Shown in pieces: positions 8,421 to 17,547 of a DNA stretch of 64,000 bases (positions are counted from its first letter, which is position 1; every line of letters begins with the position of its first letter). The notes under the pieces were generated by a model that searched no databases, was not told where the DNA came from, and was given only the letters and a program-made list of their open reading frames with translations. Position numbers and translations under genes: made by a program. Origin of the DNA: an uncultured Sphingomonas sp. (GTDB taxonomy: Bacteria; Pseudomonadota; Alphaproteobacteria; Sphingomonadales; Sphingomonadaceae); the NCBI GenBank assembly GCA_913775315.1, contig CAJYIX010000005.1, positions 1-64,000 on the forward strand, written 5' to 3'.

Positions 8421-9146
8421 GTGTCAGAACGCATCCCGATGACCGCCGCCACCGACGCCGCGCAACTGCGCGATCGCCCGTTCCGCTTCTTCGACTTCGT
8501 AATGGCGGCGTTCGTCGTCGTCCTAGTCCTGTCGAACGTCATCGGCGCGGCGAAGCTGTCGTCAGTCGGCGGCTATGTCTTTGGCGCGGGCATTCTGTTC
8601 TTCCCGGTCAGTTATGTCATCGGCGACGTGTTGACCGAGGTTTATGGTTATGCGCGCGCGCGCCGCTGCATCTGGGCGGGGTTCGGTGCGCTCGTCTTCC
8701 TCGCGCTGATGAGTTGGGTGGTCGTCAGCCTGCCGCCGGCTCCGGGCTGGGAGGGGCAGGCGTCTTACGAGGCCGTGTTCGGTCAGGTGTGGCGGATCGT
8801 CATCGCCTCGATCACCGCGTTCTGGGCGGGCGAGTTCGTCAACAGCTTCGTGCTCGCGCGGATGAAGGTGCTGACGCAAGGCCGCGCGCTGTGGACGCGG
8901 ACGATCGGCTCGACCGTGGTCGGGCAGGCGGTCGACAGCCTGATCTTCTACCCCGTCGCGTTCCTGGGCGTGTGGACCACCGATCAGGTGCTGACGGTCA
9001 TGGTCACCAACTGGGCGATGAAGGTGGCGTGGGAAGTGATCCTCACCCCCGTCACTTACTGGATCGTCGGCAGCCTGAAGCGCGCCGAGGGGGTCGATGT
9101 GTTCGACCGCGGCACCGACTTTACCCCTTTCCGCACAAAGGTCTAG
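8421..9146 (+). CDS. Queuosine precursor transporter (YhhQ/VUT family)
   Basis: A 241-residue inner-membrane protein with about six hydrophobic segments. Family landmarks include [49 protein letters not shown] and a [15 protein letters not shown] block. The family imports queuosine precursors (preQ0/preQ1) for tRNA modification. The GTG at 8421 is used here; ATG 8439 (MTAATDAAQ) is an alternative. I see no preQ1 riboswitch upstream. Its last four bases overlap the end of the convergent purQ gene. Confidence 0.9.
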   Translation: MSERIPMTAATDAAQLRDRPFRFFDFVMAAFVVVLVLSNVIGAAKLSSVGGYVFGAGILFFPVSYVIGDVLTEVYGYARARRCIWAGFGALVFLALMSWVVVSLPPAPGWEGQASYEAVFGQVWRIVIASITAFWAGEFVNSFVLARMKVLTQGRALWTRTIGSTVVGQAVDSLIFYPVAFLGVWTTDQVLTVMVTNWAMKVAWEVILTPVTYWIVGSLKRAEGVDVFDRGTDFTPFRTKV

Positions 9147-9808
9147 GCGACCGCCTTCACCAGTCCCTCGAACAGGCGGCGGCCATCGGTGCCGCCATGC
9201 GCACCCTCGATCCGGCGTTCCGGGTGCGGCATCATGCCGAGCACGTTGCCGCGATCGTTGAGCAGGCCCGCGATCCCGCGCGCCGAGCCGTTCACGTCCT
9301 CGGCATAGCGGAACGCGACGCGGCCCTCGCCCTCGAGCCGGTCGAGCGTGGCGTCGTCGGCGAAGTAATTGCCGTCATGGTGCGCGACGGGAACGCGGAT
9401 CGTCTCACCTGCGTCATAGCCGCTGGTGAAGATCGACTGGCTGCTCTCGACCGTCAGGTCGACGTCGCGGCAGACGAAATCGAGCCGCTTGTTGCGCATC
9501 AGCGCACCGGGCAGCAGGCCGATCTCGGTCAGGATTTGGAAGCCGTTGCAGATGCCGATCACCGGCACGCCCCGCTCGGCCGCGGCGACCACGCTCTTCA
9601 CCACCGCCGACCGCGCCGCGATCGCGCCGCAGCGGAGGTAGTCGCCATAGGAGAAGCCGCCGGGCAGCGCGATCAGGTCGGTGCCCGCGGGCAGCTCGCT
9701 CTCGCCGTGCCACACCATCGCGGGTGCGGTGCCGGTCACGGCCTCGATCGCGATGGCAACATCGCGGTCGCAATTCGATCCCGGAAAGACGATGACCGCC
9801 GACTTCAT
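9143..9808 (-). CDS. purQ: Phosphoribosylformylglycinamidine synthase, glutaminase subunit PurQ
   Basis: A 221-residue class I glutamine amidotransferase that supplies ammonia to PurL in step four of purine synthesis. Nucleophile Cys87 lies in [12 protein letters not shown], the oxyanion region in [15 protein letters not shown], and the catalytic His/Glu in MPHPERR near the C-terminus. ATG 9808 overlaps the purS stop (ATGA), so PurS and PurQ are coupled. The small, separate subunit form (PurS+PurQ+PurL) is usual in alphaproteobacteria. purL is not downstream, because the convergent transporter gene begins immediately. Confidence 0.97.
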   Translation of the reverse strand: MKSAVIVFPGSNCDRDVAIAIEAVTGTAPAMVWHGESELPAGTDLIALPGGFSYGDYLRCGAIAARSAVVKSVVAAAERGVPVIGICNGFQILTEIGLLPGALMRNKRLDFVCRDVDLTVESSQSIFTSGYDAGETIRVPVAHHDGNYFADDATLDRLEGEGRVAFRYAEDVNGSARGIAGLLNDRGNVLGMMPHPERRIEGAHGGTDGRRLFEGLVKAVA

Positions 9809-10038
9809 GCGACGTGCTCGACCCGGTAGTTTTCGATGACGGTGTTGGCGAGCAGCTTCTCGCACATCTCGCCGATCGCCGCGTCGCTGGTGCCGTCGGC
9901 GACCTCGAGTTCGAAGATCTTGCCCGCGCGCACATCGGCGACGCCGTCGAAGCCGAGCGAACCCAGCGCATGCTGGATCGCCTTGCCCTGCGGATCGAGG
10001 ACGCCGGGCTTGAGGGTCACGACGACGCGGAGTTTCAT
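9805..10038 (-). CDS. purS: Phosphoribosylformylglycinamidine synthase subunit PurS
   Basis: A 77-residue protein starting [20 protein letters not shown], which is diagnostic for PurS, the small subunit bridging PurQ and PurL. Conserved [16 protein letters not shown] follows. It overlaps purQ by four bases. Confidence 0.96.
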   Translation of the reverse strand: MKLRVVVTLKPGVLDPQGKAIQHALGSLGFDGVADVRAGKIFELEVADGTSDAAIGEMCEKLLANTVIENYRVEHVA

Positions 10039-10106
10039 GGATTGGCCTGTTCGCTAGGGGCGGGGTCGCCGCCGCTATGGCGCGTTGGCCCCGCGCTCGC
10101 AACCCG

Positions 10107-11492
10107 TCAGAAGTAGCGTGCCAGCGCGAAGGTGAAGCGGCTGCGCTTGTTGTCGTAGATCGTGATCGGCGTCGCGGTGCGCGTATAGCTGTAGCTCACC
10201 TGCGGCGAGAAGCCGAGGAAGCGCAGCTTGCGATAACCGATCGTCGCGCGGCCGACGAGGCGCCAGTCACGGCGCGCGTCGGGAGAGAAGAACTCGATCG
10301 GCGCATCGAACGCGGCGCGAGACACGGTGCCCGACACGCCGAAATTGACGCCGAGCGGCAATTCGCCGCCGAGGCCCAGCGTCCCACCGAGCTCGCGGCT
10401 CGACCAGGCGGCCTGGTTCAGCCAGTCGCGGCGCGCGAACAGCCCGCCCGAGGCAACGAGGGTGCGCGAGATGCCGCGCTCATAGGTGGCATAGAGCCCG
10501 CCCTGCCAGCCGCTGAACCCGTCGTCGAAGCGCGCATCGGTGCGGCGCATGTCGAGCTGAAGCCCGAGGCGTGCGCGCGGTCCCGCCGCGGTCTGTGCGC
10601 CGAGGCGGACGCCCGCCTGGCGGGTGAGCAGGTCGCCGCCGAACCAGCGCTGCGACCCGACCGCCTGAAGCGAAACCGCGGCGATCTGGCCGAGGCGCAG
10701 TTCCGGGCCGACCGCGAGCTGCGCGGAATAGTCGTCGTACGCCGCGCCCTTGTAGTTGGTGCCCGCGGTGTCGAGGTCGACGAGCATCGACATCTGTTTG
10801 GCGACGGGCAGGCGGAGGCCGGCGGAGAGCGTGCCGGTCTGGCCGGTGCCCGACTTCGCCTTGGCCTCGTCGCTCAACTGGAGCGGGATCTCGAACTCGC
10901 CGAAGCGGCCGATGACGGTGTCGACGCTGGTCGCGTTGTTGATGTTGCTGTCGGGGGCGAGGCCGACCGAGAAGTCGAGCCGCCATGCGCGCTGCTGGCG
11001 GATGACGTCGCGGACGGTGCGGATCGTGCGGGCGACTTCGGGCGTCAGGTCGCCCGACTGCTCCGCCATCCGGAACTGACGGTCGGCGGCCTGTCGGTCG
11101 CCCATCGCCAGCATCGTCGAGGCCAGCTCGAGCCGGACGCGCGTCTGCGCCGGGTCGTCGGCGAGGATCGCCTTGTACTGCTCCGCCGCGCCGTGCAGGT
11201 CGCCGGACTGCTGCGCGACATAGGCCGAAAGGAACTTGGTCTGGAAGTCGAAGCCCGGTGCCTGGCGCAGCGCCGCGATCAGCGGGCGCGCTTCGTCATA
11301 GCGCTTTGCGGCGACGAGCTTCTCGACATGGCCGAGCAGCTGCGGCGCGGTCAGCTTCACCTCGCACCGGCCGGCGATGCAGCTCGGCGTGCCGGTCTCC
11401 GCGGCGACGGGCGTCACCTCGTCGGCCGAAAGCGCGGGGGCGGCGCTCCCCGCCGCGAACAGCGCGGCGAGGAAACCCAGGATCGGGCGCAT
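10107..11492 (-). CDS. Slam-like surface lipoprotein assembly modifier (outer-membrane translocon)
   Basis: A 461-residue protein with a signal peptide (about 1-23, ending ALSA). A TPR-type helical domain follows (about 45-150: [37 protein letters not shown]). From about residue 165 to the end is a beta-barrel-like region of alternating residues ending in the outer-membrane signature ALARYF. TPR plus C-terminal barrel is the architecture of Slam proteins, which move lipoproteins such as TbpB to the cell surface. The gene immediately upstream (11516-12751) encodes exactly such a lipoprotein, 23 bases away. That pairing makes the call stronger than the sequence alone. Substrate specificity is inferred from adjacency. 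Confidence 0.82.
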   Translation of the reverse strand: MRPILGFLAALFAAGSAAPALSADEVTPVAAETGTPSCIAGRCEVKLTAPQLLGHVEKLVAAKRYDEARPLIAALRQAPGFDFQTKFLSAYVAQQSGDLHGAAEQYKAILADDPAQTRVRLELASTMLAMGDRQAADRQFRMAEQSGDLTPEVARTIRTVRDVIRQQRAWRLDFSVGLAPDSNINNATSVDTVIGRFGEFEIPLQLSDEAKAKSGTGQTGTLSAGLRLPVAKQMSMLVDLDTAGTNYKGAAYDDYSAQLAVGPELRLGQIAAVSLQAVGSQRWFGGDLLTRQAGVRLGAQTAAGPRARLGLQLDMRRTDARFDDGFSGWQGGLYATYERGISRTLVASGGLFARRDWLNQAAWSSRELGGTLGLGGELPLGVNFGVSGTVSRAAFDAPIEFFSPDARRDWRLVGRATIGYRKLRFLGFSPQVSYSYTRTATPITIYDNKRSRFTFALARYF

Positions 11493-11515
11493 CGGGGCGG
11501 TCCCGGTCCGGCCGC

Positions 11516-12751
11516 TTACTTCTTCGCGCCGGTAAAGGCGCCGAGGATGTCGACCCGTTGATCGGGGATGCCGCCGATGATGCGGAAGCCGCCACCGACA
11601 TTGACCGCATTGGGGCCATAGAAGCTGCCGTCGATCGAATTGGCGCCGGCGGTCGAGGTGCTGCCGTTGACCCCCGCGAAATCGGGGCGGACCACCGTGC
11701 CGTTGGGCTGAGTGAAAGCGGCGGTGACGAAGTTGCCGGTGAAGCCGCCTGTCTTGGTCAGGTCGATCTTGCCCGTACCCTCGGCCTTGAAGGTCGAGCC
11801 GGAAGCGACGCCGACGAAGCTGTCGCTGATGATCTGCCCGCCATAGTTGGCGGCCGACACCGTGCCGTTCATCAGCACCGACATGGTTGCGGCGGCGAAG
11901 TCGAACTTGAGCTCGCTCGTCCCCGTGATCCACTGGAAATAGGTCGGGAAGCGAGCATTATCGAGCGAGTTGTTCGACACCATCGTCGCCAGCATCCCGC
12001 CCGAGAAGGTCGCCTGCCCGGTCAGCGGGATCTGCGTCCGCCCCGTCGATTCGCCGAAGACGAAGGCGCCGCGCTCGAACACCGATTCGCTGTTTGCGGC
12101 GTTGGCGAGCGGGTTCCGCGTCGGGTTGAAGGCGTTGCGCACATAGCCCGCGAGCGAGACGTACTTGGTCTGGGATCCCGGCCGCTGATAGAAGAAGGTG
12201 ATCGCATCGACACGCTCGGTCGAGCTCGAGGGGCCGACACCCTCCAGATAGTTGAAGTCGGTGAGGTTGGTCGGCGTGCCCCATTGCGGGTTGGCGACGC
12301 CGCCATAGTCGGTGCGGTGCGCCGGGTCCTGGAACCGGTAGTTGTTCAGGCTTACGTTCGCGGCGGTATCGGCCAGCGTCACCGTGAAGATGCCGTCACG
12401 CGGGTTGTAGCTGACCTGGCCCGAAGGCGCGCGGACGGTCGCGGCGTTGCCCGAATAGAGCACCGGCCCCTCCACACCCTCGACGCCGGTTTCCGTCACG
12501 TTGAGCGACTGGAGGCCGCCCACCGCCTGGAAGCTGGTCGTCGCGCCGACGTCGAGGAAATGCGCGGGCGTCGGGGTGGGCGTCGCGGTGCCGCCGGTGC
12601 CGCCACCGATGCCGCCACCCGAACCGCCGCCGGTTCCCGTGCCCGTTCCGCCCGTGGGCGGCGCGATGCTGCCCGCGGTCTGCGCGTCGGTACCGCCGCC
12701 GCCGCAAGCGGCCAGCGCGAAAAGCGGCAGCGCCGCAAACCACTTACGCAT
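11516..12751 (-). CDS. TbpB-like (transferrin-binding protein B-type barrel) surface lipoprotein
   Basis: A 411-residue lipoprotein. Signal peptide with lipobox ALAAC (Cys16), then a Gly/Thr/Pro-rich tether (17-60) that would lift the protein off the membrane, then beta-rich sequence. The C-terminal 90 residues (SIDGSFYGPNAVNVGGGF...ILGAFTGAKK) match the TbpB/factor H-binding protein C-lobe barrel pattern. It is first in a two-gene operon with the Slam-like translocon. Start ATG 12751 gives a clean lipoprotein signal; a longer in-frame start at 12784 does not. Ligand unknown: the family includes iron-protein, haem and complement-factor binders. Confidence 0.82.
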   Translation of the reverse strand: MRKWFAALPLFALAACGGGGTDAQTAGSIAPPTGGTGTGTGGGSGGGIGGGTGGTATPTPTPAHFLDVGATTSFQAVGGLQSLNVTETGVEGVEGPVLYSGNAATVRAPSGQVSYNPRDGIFTVTLADTAANVSLNNYRFQDPAHRTDYGGVANPQWGTPTNLTDFNYLEGVGPSSSTERVDAITFFYQRPGSQTKYVSLAGYVRNAFNPTRNPLANAANSESVFERGAFVFGESTGRTQIPLTGQATFSGGMLATMVSNNSLDNARFPTYFQWITGTSELKFDFAAATMSVLMNGTVSAANYGGQIISDSFVGVASGSTFKAEGTGKIDLTKTGGFTGNFVTAAFTQPNGTVVRPDFAGVNGSTSTAGANSIDGSFYGPNAVNVGGGFRIIGGIPDQRVDILGAFTGAKK

Positions 12752-12903
12752 CGAAATCTCCCCTGTCCCCCGAATGGCGGTCACGGATGGGGCGATAACC
12801 GGAAAAGGGTTAAGAGCGCCTAAAGGTCGCGGGCATTCCGCCGATGCGGACGACGCGCTACGCCGGTGACAGCGCGATCCGACTCGCCGGGAGAGATGCA
12901 GCC

Positions 12904-13779
12904 ATGACCGATCTTCGCCGACAGGCCATCGATATCTACGACGCCTTCACCCACGAGCATCGCGATCGCCGCCGCATGCTGGCGGAGATGACGGTGCTGG
13001 CGGGCAGCGTCGCAGCGGCGGAGACGCTGATCGCCGGACTCGCCCCCTCCGCCGCGGCGGCGGAGCAGGTCGACCCCGCCGACAAGCGGCTGAAGACGGG
13101 GCGCAGTCCGCTGCCGACCGGCGTCGGGGCGCCGCTCGATGCCTATTTCGCGGCCCCGGCGTCGGCCAAGGCTGCGCGGGGCGTGGTCATGGTGATCCAC
13201 GAGAATCGCGGGCTGAACGCGCATATCAAGGATGTGGCCCGCCGCATCGCGCTGGCGGGCTATATCGCGGTCGCGCCGGATTTCCTGACCCTGGCCGGCG
13301 GCACGCCCGCCGATCCGGACCAGGCACGCGACCTGATCGGCAAGCTCGACCTTGCGCAGACGGTCGCCGCCGCGGCGGGCGCGGTCCGATCGATGGGCAC
13401 GCGCGATGGCAAGCGGATGAAGGTCGGAGTCGTCGGCTTCTGTTGGGGCGGGGCGATGGTGAACCGCGTCGCGGTGGCGGCGGGGCAGGCGCTCGACGCG
13501 GCGGTGAGTTATTACGGCCCCGCGCCCGATCCGGCCGAGGCGGGCAAGGTAGGCGCGGCGATGATCCTTCAACTCGCCGGCAACGACGCGCGCGTCAACG
13601 CGACCGCCAAGCCATGGGGGGCGGCGCTGAAGGCGGCGGGCAAGGACGTCGCCGTCTACGAATATCCGGGCGTCGAGCACGCGTTCAACAACGACACCTC
13701 CGCCGAGCGGTACAATGCGGCGGCGGCGAAGCTGGCATGGAGCCGCACGCTGGCGCTGTTCGACCGCAAGCTGCGTTGA
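12904..13779 (+). CDS. Dienelactone hydrolase family protein
   Basis: A 291-residue alpha/beta hydrolase. The catalytic triad is visible as Cys180 in GFCWGG, Asp228 in LAGNDARVN and His259 in GVEHAFNN, with the conserved VIHENRGLN (Glu100) of carboxymethylenebutenolidase-like enzymes. The N-terminal 55 residues include a hydrophobic, Ala-rich stretch (30-53: VLAGSVAAAETLIAGLAPSAAAAEQ) that may be a signal-like or anchoring segment, as in related sphingomonad proteins. Natural substrate unknown. Start ATG 12904 follows GGGAGAG. The GST gene lies 45 bases downstream. Confidence 0.88.
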   Translation: MTDLRRQAIDIYDAFTHEHRDRRRMLAEMTVLAGSVAAAETLIAGLAPSAAAAEQVDPADKRLKTGRSPLPTGVGAPLDAYFAAPASAKAARGVVMVIHENRGLNAHIKDVARRIALAGYIAVAPDFLTLAGGTPADPDQARDLIGKLDLAQTVAAAAGAVRSMGTRDGKRMKVGVVGFCWGGAMVNRVAVAAGQALDAAVSYYGPAPDPAEAGKVGAAMILQLAGNDARVNATAKPWGAALKAAGKDVAVYEYPGVEHAFNNDTSAERYNAAAAKLAWSRTLALFDRKLR

Positions 13780-13824
13780 CGCGCCGCACGGTTCGTGTTC
13801 CGTTCCGGTCGAGGGAGAATTGCC

Positions 13825-14463
13825 ATGGCCGCCGACCTGACACTCTACACCAACCCCATGTCACGCGGGCAGATCGCCCGCTGGATGGTGCATGAGACCG
13901 GCCTTCCGCATGACGTCGTCCTGCTCGACTACGGCACGACGATGAAGGCGGCCGCGTATCGCGCGATCAATCCGATGGGGAAGGTGCCGGCGATCCTTCA
14001 CAAGGGGCAGGTCGTGACCGAATGTGCGGCGATCTGTGCCTATCTGGCGGACGCGGTGCCCGACCGCGATCTCGCCCCGGCGCCGGCCGAGCGGGGCGAT
14101 TATTATCGCTGGCTGTTCTTCGCCGCCGGGCCGCTCGAACAGGCGATCATTACCCGTGCGCTGGGGATCGAAGTGGCGACCGAGAAGCGCGCGATGGTCG
14201 GCTTCGGGACCTATGACGAGGCGGTAGGGACGCTCGAGGACTGGCTGAAAAGGCACGACTTTATCGCAGCGGGACGCTTCACCGCGGCCGACGTCTATGT
14301 CGGTTCGCACGTGATGTGGGGGCTGCGCTTCGGCTCGCTGCCGACGCTGCCCGCGTTCGAGGCCTATGCCGCGCGTCTGGCCGAGCGGCCCGCGGCGCGG
14401 TCGGCAAAGGCGGCGGACGAGGCGCTGATCGCCGAGATGCAGGCCGCTGCGACCGCATCGTGA
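13825..14463 (+). CDS. Glutathione S-transferase family protein
   Basis: A 212-residue soluble enzyme. The N-terminal thioredoxin-like domain (1-80) includes LYTNPMSRGQIARWM and NPMGKVPAI. The glutathione-gamma-glutamyl-binding motif reads TECAAICAYLAD, with Cys where many family members have Ser after the Glu. The C-terminal helical domain (90-205) contains the N-capping box GRFTAADVYVG. Start ATG 13825 follows GAGGGAG. Likely co-transcribed with the hydrolase upstream; substrate unknown. Confidence 0.92.
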   Translation: MAADLTLYTNPMSRGQIARWMVHETGLPHDVVLLDYGTTMKAAAYRAINPMGKVPAILHKGQVVTECAAICAYLADAVPDRDLAPAPAERGDYYRWLFFAAGPLEQAIITRALGIEVATEKRAMVGFGTYDEAVGTLEDWLKRHDFIAAGRFTAADVYVGSHVMWGLRFGSLPTLPAFEAYAARLAERPAARSAKAADEALIAEMQAAATAS

Positions 14464-14548
14464 AAAGTCGGCGAAGGCCGCTTGCGTCGCCGAAACAGCC
14501 TGCTATACGGCGCGCCTCGCCACCGGGGTTCGCCCCGTTGGCGCCGGT

Positions 14549-14625
14549 CGGGGAATAGCTCAGCCTGGTAGAGCACTGTCTTCGGGAGGCAGGGGCCGGA
14601 GGTTCGAATCCTCTTTCCCCGACCA
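14549..14625 (+). tRNA. tRNA-Pro (anticodon CGG)
   Basis: A 77-base cloverleaf: acceptor CGGGGAA pairs with TTCCCCG, the D-arm includes AGCTCAGCCTGGTAGAGC, the anticodon loop is TTCGGGA (anticodon CGG), the T-loop GGTTCGAATCC is normal, and 3' ACCA is encoded. Confidence 0.96.
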
Positions 14626-14756
14626 ATTTCTTTCCCGCTTCGTCGAGAGGGTCTGGCGCTTCGGCGCCGCCCGCCTCCGAAATTTCCGCTTCGCTACCGT
14701 TCGCGCTCGGCGAAATCGATTGACTATCAAGTCTACATATATAGCTTATTTTCCTG

Positions 14757-15176
14757 ATGCGGTTGCAGCGCGTGGGGAGAGAGCGCATGGGACGAGTTGC
14801 CACGGTCGGCGCGGTCGTCCTCGCAATGGTGCTCGCGGCGGTGGGCTATCGGCTGTTCCTCTACGATGCCTATGTCCCGGCGGGCGAGGCGGGGGTGTTC
14901 CGCAACATGTGCTGCGGCACCGTGGCGCTGTCGAACGGCGACCTGCTGCTCAACGATCGAAAGGCGGTCCGCTATGTCGTCGGCCGTGACGAGCGCGGCC
15001 CCTACATCCTGCCGCATTTCTATGTCGGCGCCTTCCCTTATCGCCGGTTCGAGATCGACGGATCGGCGCGCGCGGTGAAGCTGCGGCTCGACCGGCTGCC
15101 CGCGCCGACGCGCATCACGCTTTTTCAGGGTGAGGCGGCGTACGACTTCGCCCGGATAACGCCGCCGAAGCGCTGA
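14757..15176 (+). CDS. Unknown membrane-anchored protein
   Basis: A 139-residue protein with one N-terminal hydrophobic segment (about residues 14-34, [21 protein letters not shown]) and a soluble remainder containing a Cys-Cys pair ([17 protein letters not shown]) and the phrase [13 protein letters not shown] do not recognise the family. The second ATG (14787, [10 protein letters not shown]) is an equally good start and would put the membrane segment at the extreme N-terminus. It precedes lepA by 64 bases with a weak hairpin between. Confidence 0.65.
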   Translation: MRLQRVGRERMGRVATVGAVVLAMVLAAVGYRLFLYDAYVPAGEAGVFRNMCCGTVALSNGDLLLNDRKAVRYVVGRDERGPYILPHFYVGAFPYRRFEIDGSARAVKLRLDRLPAPTRITLFQGEAAYDFARITPPKR

Positions 15177-15181
15177 TGCCC

Positions 15182-15204
15182 CACGGGCGAAAAGCCCGCT
15201 TTGG
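15182..15204 (+). terminator. Possible weak terminator hairpin before lepA
   Basis: CGGGC (15184-15188), loop GAAAA, GCCCG (15194-15198), followed by CTTTGG. The stem is short and the T-run poor. Confidence 0.3.
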
Positions 15205-15240
15205 CAAGTGCCGCATTCGATGCTATCGGCCGCGCCGACC

Positions 15241-17052
15241 ATGAGCACGCCCCAGTCCAAGATCCGCAATTTTTCGATCATCGCCCATATCGACCATGGC
15301 AAGTCGACGCTGGCCGACCGCCTGATCCAGCGCACCGGCGGCCTCGCCGACCGCGAGATGTCCGAGCAGGTGCTCGACAACATGGATATCGAAAAGGAAC
15401 GCGGCATCACAATCAAGGCGCAGACCGTGCGCCTCGACTGGAAAGGCCCGGACGGCGAGGATTATGTCCTGAACCTCATGGACACCCCGGGCCATGTCGA
15501 CTTCGCCTATGAGGTGAGCCGCAGCCTGGCGGCCTGCGAGGGCGCGCTGCTGGTCGTCGACGCGGCGCAGGGCGTGGAGGCACAGACGCTCGCCAACGTC
15601 TATCAGTCGATCGAGCACGACCATGAGATCGTGCCCGTCATCAACAAGATCGACCTGCCCTCGGCCGAGCCCGAAAAGGTGCGGCACGAGATCGAGGAGA
15701 TCATCGGCCTCGACGCATCGAACGCGGTGCTCGCCAGCGCCAAGGCGGGGATCGGGATCGAGGATATTCTCAACGCGGTGTGCGAGCGCATTCCGCCGCC
15801 CAAGGGCGATGCGAATGCGCCGCTGAAGGCGATGCTCGTCGACAGCTGGTACGACCCGTATCTGGGCGTCGTGATCCTCGTGCGCGTGATGGACGGGACG
15901 CTGAAAAAGGGTCAGCAGGTCAAGTTCATGCAGTCGGGGACGACGCACCTTGTCGACCGGGTCGGCTGCTTCCGGCCCAAGATCGAGCAGCTGTCGGACC
16001 TCGGCCCGGGCGAGATCGGCTTCATTACCGCGCAGATCAAGGAAGTGGCACAGGCGCGCGTCGGCGACACGCTCACCGACGCCAAGAAGCCCGCGGCCGA
16101 GCCGCTCGAGGGGTTCAAGGAAGTGCAGCCGGTCGTGTTCTGCGGCCTGTTCCCGACCGACGCCAACGACTTCGAAAAGCTGCGCGAATCGATCAGCAAG
16201 CTGCGCCTCAATGACGCCAGCTTCAGCTTCGAGATGGAGACCTCGGCCGCGCTCGGCTTCGGCTTCCGCTGCGGGTTCCTCGGCCTGCTGCACCTCGAGA
16301 TCATCCAGGAGCGGCTGAGCCGGGAGTACGACCTCGATCTCATCACCACCGCGCCGTCGGTGGTCTATCAGATCGAGCTGACGCATGGCGGCGGGCATCT
16401 GGAGCTCCACAACCCGGCCGACATGCCCGATCCCAACAAGATCGAGACGATCGCCGAGCCGTGGATCGAGGCGACGATCTATGTCCCCGACGAGTATCTC
16501 GGCCCAATTCTGAAACTGTGCCAGGACCGCCGCGGGATCCAGAAGGACCTGACGTACGTGGGCGGCCGCGCGCAGGTGAAGTACGAGCTGCCGCTCAACG
16601 AAGTGGTGTTCGACTTCTACGACCGGCTCAAGTCGATCAGCCGCGGCTATGCCAGCTTCGATTACGAGCAAGTGGGCTACCGCGAGGGCGACCTCGTCAA
16701 GATGAGCATCCTCGTCAACAACGAGCCGGTCGATGCGCTGTCGATGATCGTCCACCGCTCGACCGCCGAAAGCCGCGGGCGCGGCATGTGCGAGCGGCTG
16801 AAGGACCTGATCCCGCGCCACCTGTTCAAGATCCCGATCCAGGCGGCAATCGGCGGGAAGGTCGTCGCGCGCGAGACGATCGCGGCGCTGCGCAAGGACG
16901 TGACCGCCAAATGCTATGGCGGCGACATCAGCCGCAAGCGCAAACTCCTCGACAAGCAGAAGGAAGGCAAGAAGCGGATGCGCGAGTACGGCTCGGTCAG
17001 CATCCCACAGGAAGCCTTCATCGCCGCGCTGCGCATGGGTGACGATAGCTGA
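15241..17052 (+). CDS. lepA: Elongation factor 4 (LepA)
   Basis: A 603-residue translational GTPase linked to ribosome back-translocation and biogenesis. The G domain has G1 AHIDHGKST (15-23), G3 DTPGHVDF and G4 [11 protein letters not shown]-like domains II, III and V follow, and then the LepA-specific C-terminal domain with [23 protein letters not shown]. Start ATG 15241 ([16 protein letters not shown]) matches the family; upstream in-frame ATGs at 15208 and 15220 give non-conserved extensions. Confidence 0.98.
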   Translation: MSTPQSKIRNFSIIAHIDHGKSTLADRLIQRTGGLADREMSEQVLDNMDIEKERGITIKAQTVRLDWKGPDGEDYVLNLMDTPGHVDFAYEVSRSLAACEGALLVVDAAQGVEAQTLANVYQSIEHDHEIVPVINKIDLPSAEPEKVRHEIEEIIGLDASNAVLASAKAGIGIEDILNAVCERIPPPKGDANAPLKAMLVDSWYDPYLGVVILVRVMDGTLKKGQQVKFMQSGTTHLVDRVGCFRPKIEQLSDLGPGEIGFITAQIKEVAQARVGDTLTDAKKPAAEPLEGFKEVQPVVFCGLFPTDANDFEKLRESISKLRLNDASFSFEMETSAALGFGFRCGFLGLLHLEIIQERLSREYDLDLITTAPSVVYQIELTHGGGHLELHNPADMPDPNKIETIAEPWIEATIYVPDEYLGPILKLCQDRRGIQKDLTYVGGRAQVKYELPLNEVVFDFYDRLKSISRGYASFDYEQVGYREGDLVKMSILVNNEPVDALSMIVHRSTAESRGRGMCERLKDLIPRHLFKIPIQAAIGGKVVARETIAALRKDVTAKCYGGDISRKRKLLDKQKEGKKRMREYGSVSIPQEAFIAALRMGDDS

Positions 17053-17056
17053 TCGA

Positions 17057-17467
17057 CTAGATGGACTGCCTCGCGAGCCGCGCCTCGCCGCGCGGAGTGG
17101 CGGCGATGGCCGTGCCGTCGCCCTGGTCGGCGAACATCAGCAGCGTGCGCCGGTCCTTGCCCGCGATCTCGATCCCGTCGGGGGCAGGGCGCCAGCCCGC
17201 GATCGGCGCGGCCGCGAGCGCTGCCAGACAGCCCGACTCGTCGCCGAGCGAATAGGCGTTCGCCGCTTCGACCCGTGTGGTCCGAAGATCGATCGTGCAC
17301 GACGCTGAGCCCGGCACCGCAACGGTCCACGCCCCCTTCAGTTCGGCAGGCTCGGCCATGCGCAGGTTGGCTTGGTTTCGAGGCAGTTGGGCGTCCATTG
17401 GCGATCCTTGCGATGAAGCGAGCGCGGTCAGCATTGCCGCGTTAACGAATTGGCAAAAACTTCTCAT
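17057..17467 (-). CDS. AprI/Inh-type metalloprotease inhibitor
   Basis: A 136-residue protein that fits the AprI/Inh family of small periplasmic inhibitors of serralysin proteases. The core has GAWTVAV, Cys57 (SASCTIDL) and Cys80 (ESGCLAAL), the likely conserved disulphide, then IAGWRPAPDGIEI and TLLMFADQGDGTA. The first 20-25 residues are weakly signal-like. ATG 17398 (MDAQLPRNQ) is an alternative start that would remove them. It is divergent, 80 bases away, from the serralysin gene at 17548, which is its obvious target. Pairing of such an inhibitor with its protease is known in Pseudomonas and Erwinia/Serratia. Confidence 0.78.
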   Translation of the reverse strand: MRSFCQFVNAAMLTALASSQGSPMDAQLPRNQANLRMAEPAELKGAWTVAVPGSASCTIDLRTTRVEAANAYSLGDESGCLAALAAAPIAGWRPAPDGIEIAGKDRRTLLMFADQGDGTAIAATPRGEARLARQSI

Positions 17468-17547
17468 GCTGCTTTAGCCGGGGTGTCGGCGGCGGCAGCG
17501 GGTCCGGCTGCATCGGGCACCCGGCCGGGTGAGGGAGAGGTCGGTTC

